61,674 nucleotides of DNA from Chlamydiota bacterium (lineage in GTDB: Bacteria > Chlamydiota > Chlamydiia > Chlamydiales > Parachlamydiaceae): the NCBI GenBank assembly GCA_013287815.1, contig JABDDC010000008.1:1-61674 (forward strand), read 5' to 3'. Both the position numbers and the translations under genes were made by a program. Position 1 is the first letter of the stretch, and each line of letters opens with the position of its first letter. Shown here piece by piece: positions 24,070 through 33,234 of the stretch. A model generated the notes under the pieces. That model ran no database searches. It was given only the letters and a program-made list of their open reading frames with translations, and was not told the origin of the DNA.

Positions 24070-25629
24070 ATGTCACTGCCTTCATCGTCATTATCGTCAT
24101 TATCAAACCAAGCCACTAAAAACTTACAACCAACCCCGAATATCAATTCATCAATTAGCTCTCTTGCCAGACCTATTTCACCTATTCCTCCTTCTAAAGA
24201 TGACGTTAGAGAGAATCTCATAAAGGAAGTTAGAAAGTTACTTGGCAATTCAGGTGCTCAAAAAACCGTTGTTATAAATAAAAATAAGATTTATATATGT
24301 GATGCTGAAGAGGGCCCATGTACCGATGAAAGAGCCCGAAAATTTACTGCTATCATCTCGGAAAACCACAAAAGACTGAAAGAAAATAACGATAAAAATT
24401 TAAGTCTGATTAGTCAGGGAACGTCAACTTTAGAAGTATGTGCCGCTAGTATTCAGGAAATGAGCTATCGCATTAGATTCTTTAATGCCATCCTGAAAGG
24501 CAATAATTCAATGTTTTCTACTTCAAGTATTGCATCATTAAGGACAGAAGAACGTTATGGCGCTGCTTTTCGTCTTGAAACAATTAAAAGGACTGTCGAA
24601 GCGAGAAAAGCAACTTTAGCAGCGTCACAAGAAGAACTTAAAAAAGTTACAATTCCAGTTAGTTCCTCATCAAGTAGTTCTTCTTCAGATCAATTTTTAT
24701 CAAGTATCAGAGAAATCACTTCTGAACTAGTCTGGCTCAAAGAATTTGCGGTGTCGATCAATAAATCTCTCCACAATGAAAATAAAGGCATAGCTGCTTC
24801 AACTTGCAAAGACCAGAAAATGCAATTAGATAAAATTAAAGCACAAATTATATTATCGGCTGATGAGAGAAAAAAAACTGAATCAACATTGGAATCACAA
24901 ATTGGAGTTGAACAAACGAAAAAGAATTCAGAATCTTTGCCGGCGTTAGTCATGAAAAAGGAAGAAGTTGCATCCCGCTTCAAAAAGTTTAACCAAAGAG
25001 TTGCAGAAATTGAAAAATTGTTCGATGAAAGAAAGCAAATTTTCAAACTTACTGACGAAGATATTAAAGCCGCCGGTAAGGTTGATGATGTAACCCATAG
25101 TGTAGATGTCAATATTTTAGAATTTTTCAAGAGAGTCTTGGCGATCAAGGAAAATATCCTCTTGGAAAATGACTGGGATGAAACTACAAAGGGCATTGAT
25201 CAAAGTGAATCAAAAGAACTCTATTCTATAATTAGGCAAGAAAGAGTTTCCCGACTTGCTATCAGAATAAGCCAATATGAAGACCTTGTTAAGGCCAAAA
25301 TAACTGCAGAAAAAGCTTGTAGGGAAGCGGTGAAGCAACTAGATCGCGACATCGATAAGGAGAGGTCATACAGGAATGAATTGAGAATTTCTTTAGAGAC
25401 TATCAGCGAAAATCTGGAAGAAATAAAAGCCCAAACAAAAATTAGAATAACACAATGGGACCTTACTGTACCTAAAGAAGAGATCCAACCTGAAGAAAAT
25501 GAAAAAAAAGGGGGCAGTAACAGTTCGTCATCACCCTCGAGTTCACCGGGACTTTTAAGCAGCTTAACTTCAAGCATCCGTATCGGTCTTTTTGGATCTG
25601 CTCCATTAACGGGAGACGCTGCACTATAA
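24070..25629 (+). CDS. 519-aa serine-rich coiled-coil protein of unknown function
   Basis: A strong AAAGGGG site precedes the ATG. The N-terminal ~45 residues are Ser/Pro/Asn-rich and disordered (SLPSSSLSSLSN.., then PISPIPPSKDD). Residues ~50-100 form a small folded region (KTVVINKNKIYICDAEEG). Most of the rest, ~105-460, is predicted helix with long charged coiled-coil stretches, interrupted by an SSSSSSSS run near 198-207. The C-terminus is again Ser/Gly-rich. There is no signal peptide or membrane span. A disordered Ser/Pro-rich N-terminus on a coiled-coil body is typical of chlamydial type III substrates, but this is inference. The gene ends 13 bases before the 43-bp repeat array. Confidence 0.72.
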   Translation: MSLPSSSLSSLSNQATKNLQPTPNINSSISSLARPISPIPPSKDDVRENLIKEVRKLLGNSGAQKTVVINKNKIYICDAEEGPCTDERARKFTAIISENHKRLKENNDKNLSLISQGTSTLEVCAASIQEMSYRIRFFNAILKGNNSMFSTSSIASLRTEERYGAAFRLETIKRTVEARKATLAASQEELKKVTIPVSSSSSSSSSDQFLSSIREITSELVWLKEFAVSINKSLHNENKGIAASTCKDQKMQLDKIKAQIILSADERKKTESTLESQIGVEQTKKNSESLPALVMKKEEVASRFKKFNQRVAEIEKLFDERKQIFKLTDEDIKAAGKVDDVTHSVDVNILEFFKRVLAIKENILLENDWDETTKGIDQSESKELYSIIRQERVSRLAIRISQYEDLVKAKITAEKACREAVKQLDRDIDKERSYRNELRISLETISENLEEIKAQTKIRITQWDLTVPKEEIQPEENEKKGGSNSSSSPSSSPGLLSSLTSSIRIGLFGSAPLTGDAAL

Positions 25630-25642
25630 CAAGATACTAGCT

Positions 25643-25813
25643 AGAGCAGACAGGATGGTAAAGATGTTTTGGGTGGATAAGATTTAGAGCAGACAGGATG
25701 GTAAGGATGTTTAGGATGGATAAGATTTAGAGCAGACAGGATGGTAAAGATGTTTAGGATGGATAAGATTTAGAGCAGACAGGATGGTAAAGATGTTTAG
25801 GATGGGTAGGATA
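25643..25813 (+). repeat. 43-bp tandem array, left arm (4 copies)
   Basis: Four 43-base units start at 25643, 25686, 25729 and 25772. Each reads AGAGCAGACAGGATGGTAAR, then GATGTTTAGGATGGATAAGATTT, with only isolated substitutions. The last unit diverges at its end. The array is the reverse complement of the right-hand array at 25931-26217. Confidence 0.9.
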
Positions 25814-25818
25814 AAAGC

Positions 25819-25920
25819 AAAAAAAGAGGGACCGGATTACAACCCTCTGCTTTGTTTACAATCTTACCTGGGGTTTATACCTCAGGCTGGCCTGTAACGA
25901 GCGTTCAACCCTCTTTTTTT
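25819..25920. terminator. Terminator-like core between the inverted arrays
   Basis: AAAAAAAGAGGG (25819-25830) pairs perfectly with CCCTCTTTTTTT (25909-25920). This encloses a second hairpin, CCTGGGG/CCTCAGG (25867-25873/25880-25886), and an alternative short stem, AGAGGG/CCCTCT (25825-25830/25843-25848). The T-run and A-run on the two sides make a bidirectional rho-independent terminator plausible for the converging genes at 24070-25629 and 26206-27238. The core also contains CGTTCAACC (25902-25910), a word of the palindromic element near 52900. Confidence 0.6.
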
Positions 25921-25930
25921 GTTCTTATCC

Positions 25931-26217
25931 TATTTATCCTTAACATCCTTACCATCCTATCTGCTCTAAATCTTGCCCATCCTTAACATCCTTACCATCC
26001 TGTCTGCTCTAAATCTTGCCCATCCTTAACATCCTTACCATCCTGTCTGCTCTAAATCTTGCCCATCCTTAACATCCTATCTGCTCTAAATCTTGCCCAT
26101 CCTTAACATCCTTAACATCCTATCTGCTCTAAATCTTGCCCATCCTTAACATCCTTACCATCCTATCTGCTCTAAATCTTGCCCATCCTAAATATCCTTA
26201 CCATCCTATCCGCTCTG
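25931..26217 (-). repeat. 43-bp tandem array, right arm (about 6.5 copies, inverted)
   Basis: Units reading AAATCTTGCCCATCCTTAAC, then ATCCTTACCATCCTGTCTGCTCT, start at 25968, 26011, 26054, 26088, 26131 and 26174, with a partial unit before 25968. The unit at 26054 has lost 9 bases. The array is the reverse complement of the left array. The last unit supplies the final codons and stop of the DUF2878 gene. No gene lies within 25630-26205. Confidence 0.9.
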
Positions 26218-26739
26218 AATCCTTTCGCGGAGCTTGTGGCTTAGCCAGATGACGGCTGGCAGAAAGAAAGCCCAGACCCCTCCTACGATGATGAAGAGAT
26301 AGGGAAAAGGCATTAGGAGGTCAGCGCCACCAAGTCTTATAGCAGACATGTAGCTGACAGGAGCGCCAATGGCGCCGAATGCAACGGCCAGCAGCCAATG
26401 TTTCTTCATCCAGGTGAATAGGTGGACATTGGCAGCAAAGAGTCCCCAAAGAAAAAATAGCCAGAGAGGTGGCAGCCATTGGATATCCTGGCTGTTGTAT
26501 TTTAGCAGCCCTACTTTTGCATAGACAATATCAGAAATGGGACCCAATAATATCACAAGAAAAATCAAAAAACCATCAGCTTTGCGGTGAGATGATTTAT
26601 ATAAATGATAGGCCATGATAAAGATGACTACCATCAATCCATAGAAAGGATTACCTTCAGCGGCCTCTCTTAAGGAGAGGATCCAGCCTAGGTAAAAAAG
26701 CCCTGTGCTAATGATTCGATCTAAATACCGATACTGCAC
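26206..26739 (-). CDS. DUF2878 membrane protein
   Basis: A 177-aa protein with about five to six membrane segments and the DUF2878 layout: G-W-I-L-S-L near the start, a GLMVVIFIMAYHLYKSSHRK helix, a P-I-S-D-I-V-Y turn, PPLWLFFLWGLFAANVHLF, then G-A-P-V-S-Y and a final WAFFLPAVIWLSHKLRERIQ. Function is unknown. It overlaps the upstream DUF2937 gene by 32 bases, so the pair is coupled. The last residues (Q-S-G) and stop are encoded by the first unit of the adjoining 43-bp array, so the C-terminus may have been reshaped by the repeat. Confidence 0.82.
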   Translation of the reverse strand: MQYRYLDRIISTGLFYLGWILSLREAAEGNPFYGLMVVIFIMAYHLYKSSHRKADGFLIFLVILLGPISDIVYAKVGLLKYNSQDIQWLPPLWLFFLWGLFAANVHLFTWMKKHWLLAVAFGAIGAPVSYMSAIRLGGADLLMPFPYLFIIVGGVWAFFLPAVIWLSHKLRERIQSG

Positions 26740-27238
26740 GTGTGTACCCCAAATAAAACAGCTTGATGACTAATTGATAAAGAACATAGGCGCATACCAT
26801 CCCCAGGATAGCATAACAAAGTCCTTCTACCGTTAAATTGATTCCAGGTTTGAATGAATGCATGGTTGTATCTGCAATCGGATAGTTCATATATTTAAAA
26901 AAGTAGTAGGGTTTGTTCCATAGGGTTGCATCTGCAAGGCTATGCAAAGAGACATTTAATTCTTGCCAGCGGTTGACAACAGCTTTCATAAATTCTCCCT
27001 GATTGATAAAATCGGGATCGGGACTCGACAGGAATTTATAGATATACTGATCTAAAGTCTTATTCGATAAAGAAGCCATTTCGGTCAATTTGGCTATCAG
27101 TTGGCTCAGTTCAGCTGCATGACCGGAGAGACGCTGTGTATATTGTTGCATAAATTCAGGAAACTGGCTTCCGACAACAGCACCTAAAAGCATAAATATC
27201 CGGTCCATCAGACCCTTGACAATGCCGAATAACTTCAT
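26708..27238 (-). CDS. DUF2937 membrane protein
   Basis: A 176-aa protein resembling DUF2937: an N-terminal hydrophobic segment (IFMLLGAVVGSQFPEFMQQY) with the family's Q-F-P-E-F motif, then R-L-S-G-H-A-A-E-L, a helical soluble middle (residues 40-110) and a C-terminal membrane helix (LCYAILGMVCAYVLYQLV). Function is unknown. It lies upstream of the DUF2878 gene with overlapping ends, which suggests one small membrane complex. Two membrane segments bracket a periplasmic or cytosolic helical domain. Confidence 0.75.
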   Translation of the reverse strand: MKLFGIVKGLMDRIFMLLGAVVGSQFPEFMQQYTQRLSGHAAELSQLIAKLTEMASLSNKTLDQYIYKFLSSPDPDFINQGEFMKAVVNRWQELNVSLHSLADATLWNKPYYFFKYMNYPIADTTMHSFKPGINLTVEGLCYAILGMVCAYVLYQLVIKLFYLGYTRAVSVFRSNH

Positions 27239-27449
27239 TATTTACCTCGTTATCCTATTTTAATGCCGTTTGTATAAAAAGAAAAGACCAAAAGGACAAG
27301 GGACACCACCCGGTCTCGTTTATCGGAAAATCTTTGAATTTCTCGAACAACTCAAGTTATGTTATTATACAAGAAGACAGAAATCAAATAAAGAGAGTTG
27401 AATGACGTGTTGATGCCGTATTTTCAGCGATAGGCTTATCTTCTTTCTT

Positions 27450-29435
27450 CTAGGCTGCGCCAAAGATTTCTGAGGCGTTGCTAAATGGGATTCTCTCCCC
27501 TACCACGACGACGACGTCGTTGGGCATCAGCTGTGTGTCTGCAGACGGATTGGACATCGTGGTGTTCTCTCTGCGGATCATGAGTACAGAAAGGCCATGT
27601 TGGCTGCGGAGACCTGATTCGGATAACCTCTTGCCAACTAGGGGAGAATTAGGATGCATTCTGAATGATCTCACTTCAACGTTGGCGAGGTCGAGCTTAA
27701 GGTCAGATAATTTTGCAGCCTCTTTATCTGTTTGGCGGAGGAGCTCATAGCCGTCCATTCTTATTTGGGTGATGAAGCTATGAATATCTTCGTCAGGGAC
27801 TTGATACTGCCTGAGGACGCGGGAGAAGATTTCCACCGAGGTTCCAAATTCATCGGGAATGACTTCATCAGCGCCCAGGTTAGTCATCAATTTCATTTCT
27901 TGCACATAACGTGTCCTGACGATGAGGTAGATATTTGGATTAGCCTTCCGAGCAATTTGGACAATGCGCCGCGATGCAATTGGATCGTTTGTAAGAACCG
28001 CAACAGCTTTGGCCTTATGGATATTCAAATGTTCCAAGACCATGATGTGGCTGGCGTCGCCAAAGTGGATCGGCTCACCTAATTTCTTTTGTTCTTTGAC
28101 AGTGTCGGGGTTCATCTCCAGGATAGCGTAAGGGATACCTGCCAGTTTTGACGAGCGTGCCAGGTTCTTGCCGCTGATACCAAATCCGATAATGATAACA
28201 TGGTTGGAAAGTTCAACATCAGCCACGTAGTTCTCCTTAGTGCCATTAATAATCCTTTCTGGAAGAGGCAGAAAACAGAGCAAGCCGGCTATGCGCGGAG
28301 CTAAATTGATCAGGATGGGGCTGATGGCCAATGTGAGCAATGATACTGCCAGGAATAGCTGGTATTCATCATCAGTTACCAGACCAAATGGAATACCTGT
28401 TTTAGCAAGGACGAATGAAAATTCGCCTATCTGTGACAGAGCTATTCCTGTCATCATAGCTGTACGCAGGGGCAAACCCACGATCAAAGTTGTCAGGGCG
28501 CTTGTCAATGTCTTTAAGAGTATAATGACTACGGCCAGAAAAAGAATATATAAAGGCTGATGAAAGACAAAGTTAAGGTCGAGCAGCATCCCAATGGATA
28601 CAAAAAAGATGCTCAGGAAAAGTGCCTGAAAAGGAAAGATATTGCTGATTGCTTCGTTGCTGAACTCTGACTCTGAAATAATCAACCCAGCCAAAAAAGC
28701 ACCGATTGTAAGCGACAATCCCAGACTTGAAGTCAGGGAAGCGACCCCAAAGCAAAGGGCAAGAACTGTTAGCAAGAAAAGTTCCTTATTCCTTGTCCTG
28801 GCTACCACATGCAATAGCTTAGGAACAAATTTTTCGGCGGCAATGAATACCAAAGCCAAGATGACTAACCCTTTTCCTAACTGCAATAAAAGGGTAGGAT
28901 TAAACCCTTCATTCCCCTCACCTGTACCTAAAAGAGGTGTCATTAAAATCATGGGGATCGCGATCATATCCTGGAAGATGAGGATGGCGATGGAAAGCCT
29001 TCCATGAGGCGTTGCAGACTCCCCTTTTTGTTCGAGCAGACGCAACACGATTGCAGTACTGCTCATGGATAAAAGAAATCCGATAAAAACCGAATTATTC
29101 CAGGATAAACCGGTTATTTTGGCAATGAGGGTACTTAAAAGAATAGTGAGGCCGACCTGAAGTGAACCTCCTAAAAGAAATAGCCTTTTCATTTGCACGA
29201 GCTTCTTTATGGAAAATTCCATTCCAATGCCGAAGAGAAGCAGGACAATTCCTATTTCAGCCAATATATTAACATCATCGATGTTCTTGACAAGACCGAG
29301 CCCGTGTGGTCCTGAAAGACAACCGGTCAGTAAAAACCCGACTACAGGAGGTATGTGGCAGCGATGGCAAAGAAGGATTACGAGAATCGAAAATCCAAAC
29401 AGGATGAGAACATCTTTTAGTAACATCAATTCCAT
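27450..29435 (-). CDS. CPA2-family cation:proton antiporter with RCK domains (YbaL/KefB-like)
   Basis: A 661-aa antiporter. Residues 1-~390 hold about 12 membrane helices with the CPA2 QD motif (FQDMIAIP, Q155-D156). An RCK_N/TrkA-N Rossmann domain starts at IIIGFGISGKNLA (415-427) and includes FGDASHIMVLEHL. A TrkA-C domain follows (~570-655). Such proteins exchange K+ or Na+ for H+ under nucleotide or redox control. AAGGACC sits before the ATG, 9 bases after the CPAF stop, so it is cotranscribed with the protease. There is no ancillary KefF/G-like gene nearby. Confidence 0.9.
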   Translation of the reverse strand: MELMLLKDVLILFGFSILVILLCHRCHIPPVVGFLLTGCLSGPHGLGLVKNIDDVNILAEIGIVLLLFGIGMEFSIKKLVQMKRLFLLGGSLQVGLTILLSTLIAKITGLSWNNSVFIGFLLSMSSTAIVLRLLEQKGESATPHGRLSIAILIFQDMIAIPMILMTPLLGTGEGNEGFNPTLLLQLGKGLVILALVFIAAEKFVPKLLHVVARTRNKELFLLTVLALCFGVASLTSSLGLSLTIGAFLAGLIISESEFSNEAISNIFPFQALFLSIFFVSIGMLLDLNFVFHQPLYILFLAVVIILLKTLTSALTTLIVGLPLRTAMMTGIALSQIGEFSFVLAKTGIPFGLVTDDEYQLFLAVSLLTLAISPILINLAPRIAGLLCFLPLPERIINGTKENYVADVELSNHVIIIGFGISGKNLARSSKLAGIPYAILEMNPDTVKEQKKLGEPIHFGDASHIMVLEHLNIHKAKAVAVLTNDPIASRRIVQIARKANPNIYLIVRTRYVQEMKLMTNLGADEVIPDEFGTSVEIFSRVLRQYQVPDEDIHSFITQIRMDGYELLRQTDKEAAKLSDLKLDLANVEVRSFRMHPNSPLVGKRLSESGLRSQHGLSVLMIRRENTTMSNPSADTQLMPNDVVVVVGERIPFSNASEIFGAA

Positions 29436-29444
29436 AATTGGTCC

Positions 29445-31337
29445 TTATTCTATTACATTATCTTCTTCTACTTCTGTTTCATATGGCTGAATATTTTCCG
29501 GCTGAACAGATAGTTGTACAGGCATCTCTTCGGAATAAGGAACAAAAACCTCCTCAGGGTCCTCTGAGACGAATTGTTCCGGTTCAACTGGAGTAACTAC
29601 TCTAGGCAGCATGCCCGAAATGACCTCATTGACCTTAATGCCGTAGTTGACATAACGGTTTTGGACATCTTCAGATGTGATGGTGTACTCAATATCTGGA
29701 ATGACACCAATACTTTCTATTTTCTGCAGTGATTCCCTCTCAGCCAATGAGGCTGTGAAACCCACTTTCCTGATTCCGTGCTTATTAGGGAAAGAGGAAA
29801 ATTTGATAAAGCCTCCGGCTCCGGCAGTCCTGCTTCCAAAGATGACCGCACGCTTATTGTCTTGCAGGATCGCCGGAAAGAAGTCTCCCCCCGAAAAATC
29901 GAGTTCATTGGTAAGGAGCAAGATTGGCTTGGTATATTGGTAGTTTGGATTGGGATTGATGTGATCAGTACCGTCAATATATGTCGGCAGGGTGAAGTCA
30001 CGTCCTTCATTCCATTCATCCACTAAGTACTGGAAGAAGTATTTTAAGAAAAGTAACTGTTGGTAACTAATAGCTTCTTCTTCAACATTAAACAACATAA
30101 GGACATCTTTAAGATCTTTTCTAGAATTTAAAATCTTGTCAATAAATTTGATATCCGCTAGAGCCTCATAGACATCTGAATGAGTCAGTTTGAGCCGGTG
30201 CTTTGGTGTCTTCAAAGGATCTATTGCCAGCATGGTGGCTAAATTACATAGGAATGAAACGCTACCACCATAATTGTTCACCTGATCGACGATGAGCGCT
30301 TCAGTATTCTTTTCCATATAGTCAATGATCTTGCCAAAGTTATCGACATCTTCATCTTCCCCATCATAGTGAGGGATGCGGATATATCCGATCTTAATCC
30401 CTTCGGAATTCTCAAAAATGTATGCATTCCACATAGGGTAATCGCTATCGCCTTCAACAGCCTCTTCCCCTTCTAGATTCTCTTCCCAAACCCATATTGG
30501 TGTTCCAAGCAGCGGGACGAAGCTGATACGAGATCCGATACTTCCATCATCATCTCCCCTTTTGGCGTAGAGGGCGCACAACTCGTTACAAAGGGAATAT
30601 TTGCCTGTCAGATTACGTTTGCCTGAATCTTTTTTGAAGTCAAAAAATGGGATGGTCTGCATTAGGCTGGCAGGTGTTTTGATTAATTCAGGAAGATATT
30701 CCCAAATCATCTGATTTGTCCTGGTTTTACCATCTTCAAGGGATTGAAAAAGAATATATAAAGTCCCTTTGGGGACGATATCGCCTTTTGTGCCGAAACG
30801 CTGCGTTAAGTTCTCATCTGTAATCCCGATATCGGTCAAGTCATTGCTATTCTTTGATCTACCAACAGATAATTCAGCTAATACATCAGCGATCGGCATT
30901 CCATTGAACTGGAGGATCTCGTCACCAACATGCAGACCGTATGTTTGTTTTGATAACTTAATAGGGTTGATCCAATCGACATAGGTGTGTCCATCAACCG
31001 TCTTCACTCTAAATGGAAGAGAGGCATATTCAGTTGAATAGAACATGATTCCCACATGGTAGTCCATGGCGGTATTCATGAATTTACGGAGCTGCTGCTG
31101 ATATTCTTTTAAGGTAAGGTCTTTTCCGTCTGAGATAGCAGAAATGGATTTTTGATATTCATCATCCAATTGCCAATGATCATTCTCTTTTTTCCATTCA
31201 ATTGGTGCGTAACTGGTTTCAAAAATTCCTTTTATAGTTGAAAGGTCTTGCAGCATTGCACTCTTATTCTGCCCTGCCTGCAAAGAATTCAATGAAAGAA
31301 AGGTGAATAGAGATAAATTTAGTAATTTTGTTTTCAC
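29445..31337 (-). CDS. cpa: CPAF homologue (chlamydial S41-family secreted serine protease)
   Basis: A 630-aa homologue of chlamydial protease-like activity factor, the secreted protease that cleaves host and chlamydial proteins late in infection. A signal peptide covers residues 1-21. MDYHVGIMFYSTEYASLPF gives the catalytic His (H94), followed by a PDZ-like region (~110-160). NELDFSGGDFFPA gives the catalytic Ser (S482), and I-E-S-I-G-V gives Glu (E541). The Ser-to-Glu distance of 59 equals that of C. trachomatis CPAF (S499/E558). Compared with CPAF there is an extra ~60-residue acidic, Pro/Glu-rich C-terminal tail. Zymogen activation by internal cleavage is expected by homology. It is the first gene of an operon with the CPA2 antiporter. 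Confidence 0.92.
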   Translation of the reverse strand: MKTKLLNLSLFTFLSLNSLQAGQNKSAMLQDLSTIKGIFETSYAPIEWKKENDHWQLDDEYQKSISAISDGKDLTLKEYQQQLRKFMNTAMDYHVGIMFYSTEYASLPFRVKTVDGHTYVDWINPIKLSKQTYGLHVGDEILQFNGMPIADVLAELSVGRSKNSNDLTDIGITDENLTQRFGTKGDIVPKGTLYILFQSLEDGKTRTNQMIWEYLPELIKTPASLMQTIPFFDFKKDSGKRNLTGKYSLCNELCALYAKRGDDDGSIGSRISFVPLLGTPIWVWEENLEGEEAVEGDSDYPMWNAYIFENSEGIKIGYIRIPHYDGEDEDVDNFGKIIDYMEKNTEALIVDQVNNYGGSVSFLCNLATMLAIDPLKTPKHRLKLTHSDVYEALADIKFIDKILNSRKDLKDVLMLFNVEEEAISYQQLLFLKYFFQYLVDEWNEGRDFTLPTYIDGTDHINPNPNYQYTKPILLLTNELDFSGGDFFPAILQDNKRAVIFGSRTAGAGGFIKFSSFPNKHGIRKVGFTASLAERESLQKIESIGVIPDIEYTITSEDVQNRYVNYGIKVNEVISGMLPRVVTPVEPEQFVSEDPEEVFVPYSEEMPVQLSVQPENIQPYETEVEEDNVIE

Positions 31338-31523
31338 GGATACTCCTATTATGGTATCGTTATACTGTGCTTATTGGCAGCATTCAATTGTCTTTTCCAG
31401 GTTATATATCAGACGTCAATAAAATTCAGTGAAAATTAATTGACTTCTATTTTAGTAATATTTTATTCTTCGCGCACATTTTTCGTAAAGTTTTAAAAAA
31501 AAGCTCTTTAACAAGGATATTTT

Positions 31524-32735
31524 ATGCCGTCTTCTTCGTCTTCGACCTCTTACCCCATTCTAATTACCCCCTTCACATATCTTCAAAGCCCATTGGGACT
31601 GCTAAACCACCAGAACAGGGCCTCTCTTAATGCCTTAAGCATGATATCTGCTGTCTATAGACAAAACTTACCTGTCGCTTCCATGCCTGGTATGCCTCCT
31701 ACTGTCACTTATTTTGGTCCTGCAAATATATATTTACCACCGCTAGTAGTTCCTGCAGTACCTATGCCAAGTAATAGCATTGACACATCACATGCATTAG
31801 CGCCTGTAAGAAAACCCAAGAGAAAGCAAAATGATGACTCTGATTCATCTCTCTCAAATTCCAACTTCATAGCTTCTTCAAACGATCCTGCAGTATTAAA
31901 TAAAGAACCAATTTACAATGGAAATAAGAAGGATGACAGACCACACGGCAGAGGTGAGTGGTTTGATCCTACCGAAAAAATAAAATATAAAGGAGATTTT
32001 TTTGAAGGCAAGAGACACGGATTAGGATTATTAACTACACCGGAATATTCTATCGATGGAAGATTCGTGAACGGTGTACCTGATGGAATCATTATTTTAA
32101 GGACACGGGTTTTTACTATTACCGGCCTGATGGAAGAATTAAAATATGTCGGTAACTGTCGTATGGAATTGACTGACGGTTCGGAAAGATATGATGGGCC
32201 GCTTTTCAAAAATATGAAACATGGATATGGCAGAAGCGACTATGGAGATCTTTATTTTGAAGGGAGTTTCCTACACGATAAAAGACAATTTGGTAAAATG
32301 GTTAATAAAGTCACGGGCGAAATTCTTTATGAAGGAATCTTCTTCGAAGACAAACCGATGTCTGCTAGTTCTCATTGCGTTGAATCTGATCATAAGGTCA
32401 TGGGTTTTATTCCTAATAGCCTACTAGTAAAAATCTTTTTCAAGGACGGTGACAGAGAAGGTGATATATACGCTGGGCAACACATAAACGGAAAGATGCA
32501 AGGCCGGGGCCGTTATTACTTTGCAAATGGAGACATTTATGATGGTCAATTCGCAAACGATAATAGGGATGGCGAGGGAGAGCTGCTTTCAGAATACGGA
32601 AAACACGTCGGCAAATTTAAAAACAACCTTAGACATGGTCAAGGAGTCTTTATCCCAGAAAATGGGTTACCAGAAAGAGGCGCCTGGAGTAACGGCATCA
32701 AGGTTAGCAATGGCGAACCCATCATTAACAACTAA
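31524..32735 (+). CDS. MORN-repeat protein
   Basis: A 403-aa protein. The N-terminal ~130 residues are Ser/Pro-rich and unstructured (PSSSSSTSYPILITPF, then a KPKRKQND patch). Residues ~135-400 are a chain of MORN repeats, each near 23 residues with the Y/F-x-G-x-F/W-x-x-G-x-x-H/D-G-x-G pattern: GRGEWFDPTEKIKYKGDF, GKRHGLGLL, GPLFKNMKHGYGR, GDIYDGQFANDNRDGEG and KFKNNLRHGQGVF. MORN repeats bind phospholipids or proteins. An AAGGA site precedes the ATG. There is no signal peptide; a disordered Ser-rich N-terminus would fit type III secretion, which is inference. The 3' end overlaps the DUF4019 gene by 4 bases. Confidence 0.85.
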   Translation: MPSSSSSTSYPILITPFTYLQSPLGLLNHQNRASLNALSMISAVYRQNLPVASMPGMPPTVTYFGPANIYLPPLVVPAVPMPSNSIDTSHALAPVRKPKRKQNDDSDSSLSNSNFIASSNDPAVLNKEPIYNGNKKDDRPHGRGEWFDPTEKIKYKGDFFEGKRHGLGLLTTPEYSIDGRFVNGVPDGIIILRTRVFTITGLMEELKYVGNCRMELTDGSERYDGPLFKNMKHGYGRSDYGDLYFEGSFLHDKRQFGKMVNKVTGEILYEGIFFEDKPMSASSHCVESDHKVMGFIPNSLLVKIFFKDGDREGDIYAGQHINGKMQGRGRYYFANGDIYDGQFANDNRDGEGELLSEYGKHVGKFKNNLRHGQGVFIPENGLPERGAWSNGIKVSNGEPIINN

Positions 32736-33229
32736 TTGACTTGATAGGTGAGTACGCGCCACTTGCCATCTTCGCCTTGACGAAGGGTTAAGAGCTCCCC
32801 ACTGTTGGGCGCACGGTCAAATGCTGTATTGTATTCTACAACCATGTAGGCACCTGGTGGCAGCCCAGCCGGATTCCATGCTGGCTTTTCATCTTTCAAA
32901 GTACGTAATTTAACAGCTCCAAGACGTCCTCTGGAGGCACTAAGAGCTAGCGACCATTCGTTCGAGCTAGCAGTCCTTTGAAAGATGGCATCGCCCATTT
33001 GCCAGCTTTCTGCATATTTCCCAGCATCAATTGTTTCAACATACTTCTTCGCCACCTGAAGGGCATCGATCATCGCTGCCGCCAGTTGGCTTTGGTTGGT
33101 GATATCAGTGTTTTGTGTAGTAGCGTCGACGGTAAAATACCCATAGCGTGGGGCTATGTCATTTGGAGATTTAACATAAGGGGGTGTAGCTAAAGCAGTA
33201 GCAGCAAAAAGAAAAAATCCTACTATCAT
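32732..33229 (-). CDS. Exported DUF4019 protein
   Basis: I start the protein at 33229 (MIVGFFLFAATALATPPY), a clean signal peptide; a longer start at 33295 would place 22 unrelated residues in front of it, encoded by a duplicated DNA segment. The mature part has the DUF4019 pattern: A-L-Q-V-A-K-K-Y-V-E-T-I-D-A-G-K-Y-A-E-S-W, then A-S-S-N-E-W-S-L-A-L-S-A-S-R, a G-A-Y-M-V-V-E-Y-N-T strand and a final G-K-W-R-V-L-T-Y-Q. The family is periplasmic with unknown function and resembles an NTF2-like helix-strand core. It forms its own minus-strand unit, convergent with the MORN gene. Confidence 0.78.
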   Translation of the reverse strand: MIVGFFLFAATALATPPYVKSPNDIAPRYGYFTVDATTQNTDITNQSQLAAAMIDALQVAKKYVETIDAGKYAESWQMGDAIFQRTASSNEWSLALSASRGRLGAVKLRTLKDEKPAWNPAGLPPGAYMVVEYNTAFDRAPNSGELLTLRQGEDGKWRVLTYQVN

Positions 33230-33234
33230 CCTAG

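Noticed and set aside
25821-25920. tRNA or other known structured RNA in the core of the arrays
   Set aside because: A GTTCAA word resembles a T-loop, but no cloverleaf with acceptor and anticodon stems can be drawn; the terminator hairpin explains the symmetry better.
25643-26217. CRISPR array
   Set aside because: The 43-bp units abut without unique spacers, lie in inverted orientation on two sides of a core, and no cas gene is near.
27478-29490. Several 90-120-codon plus-strand frames opposite the antiporter
   Set aside because: They are antisense shadows of a strongly coding gene, without ribosome sites or motifs.
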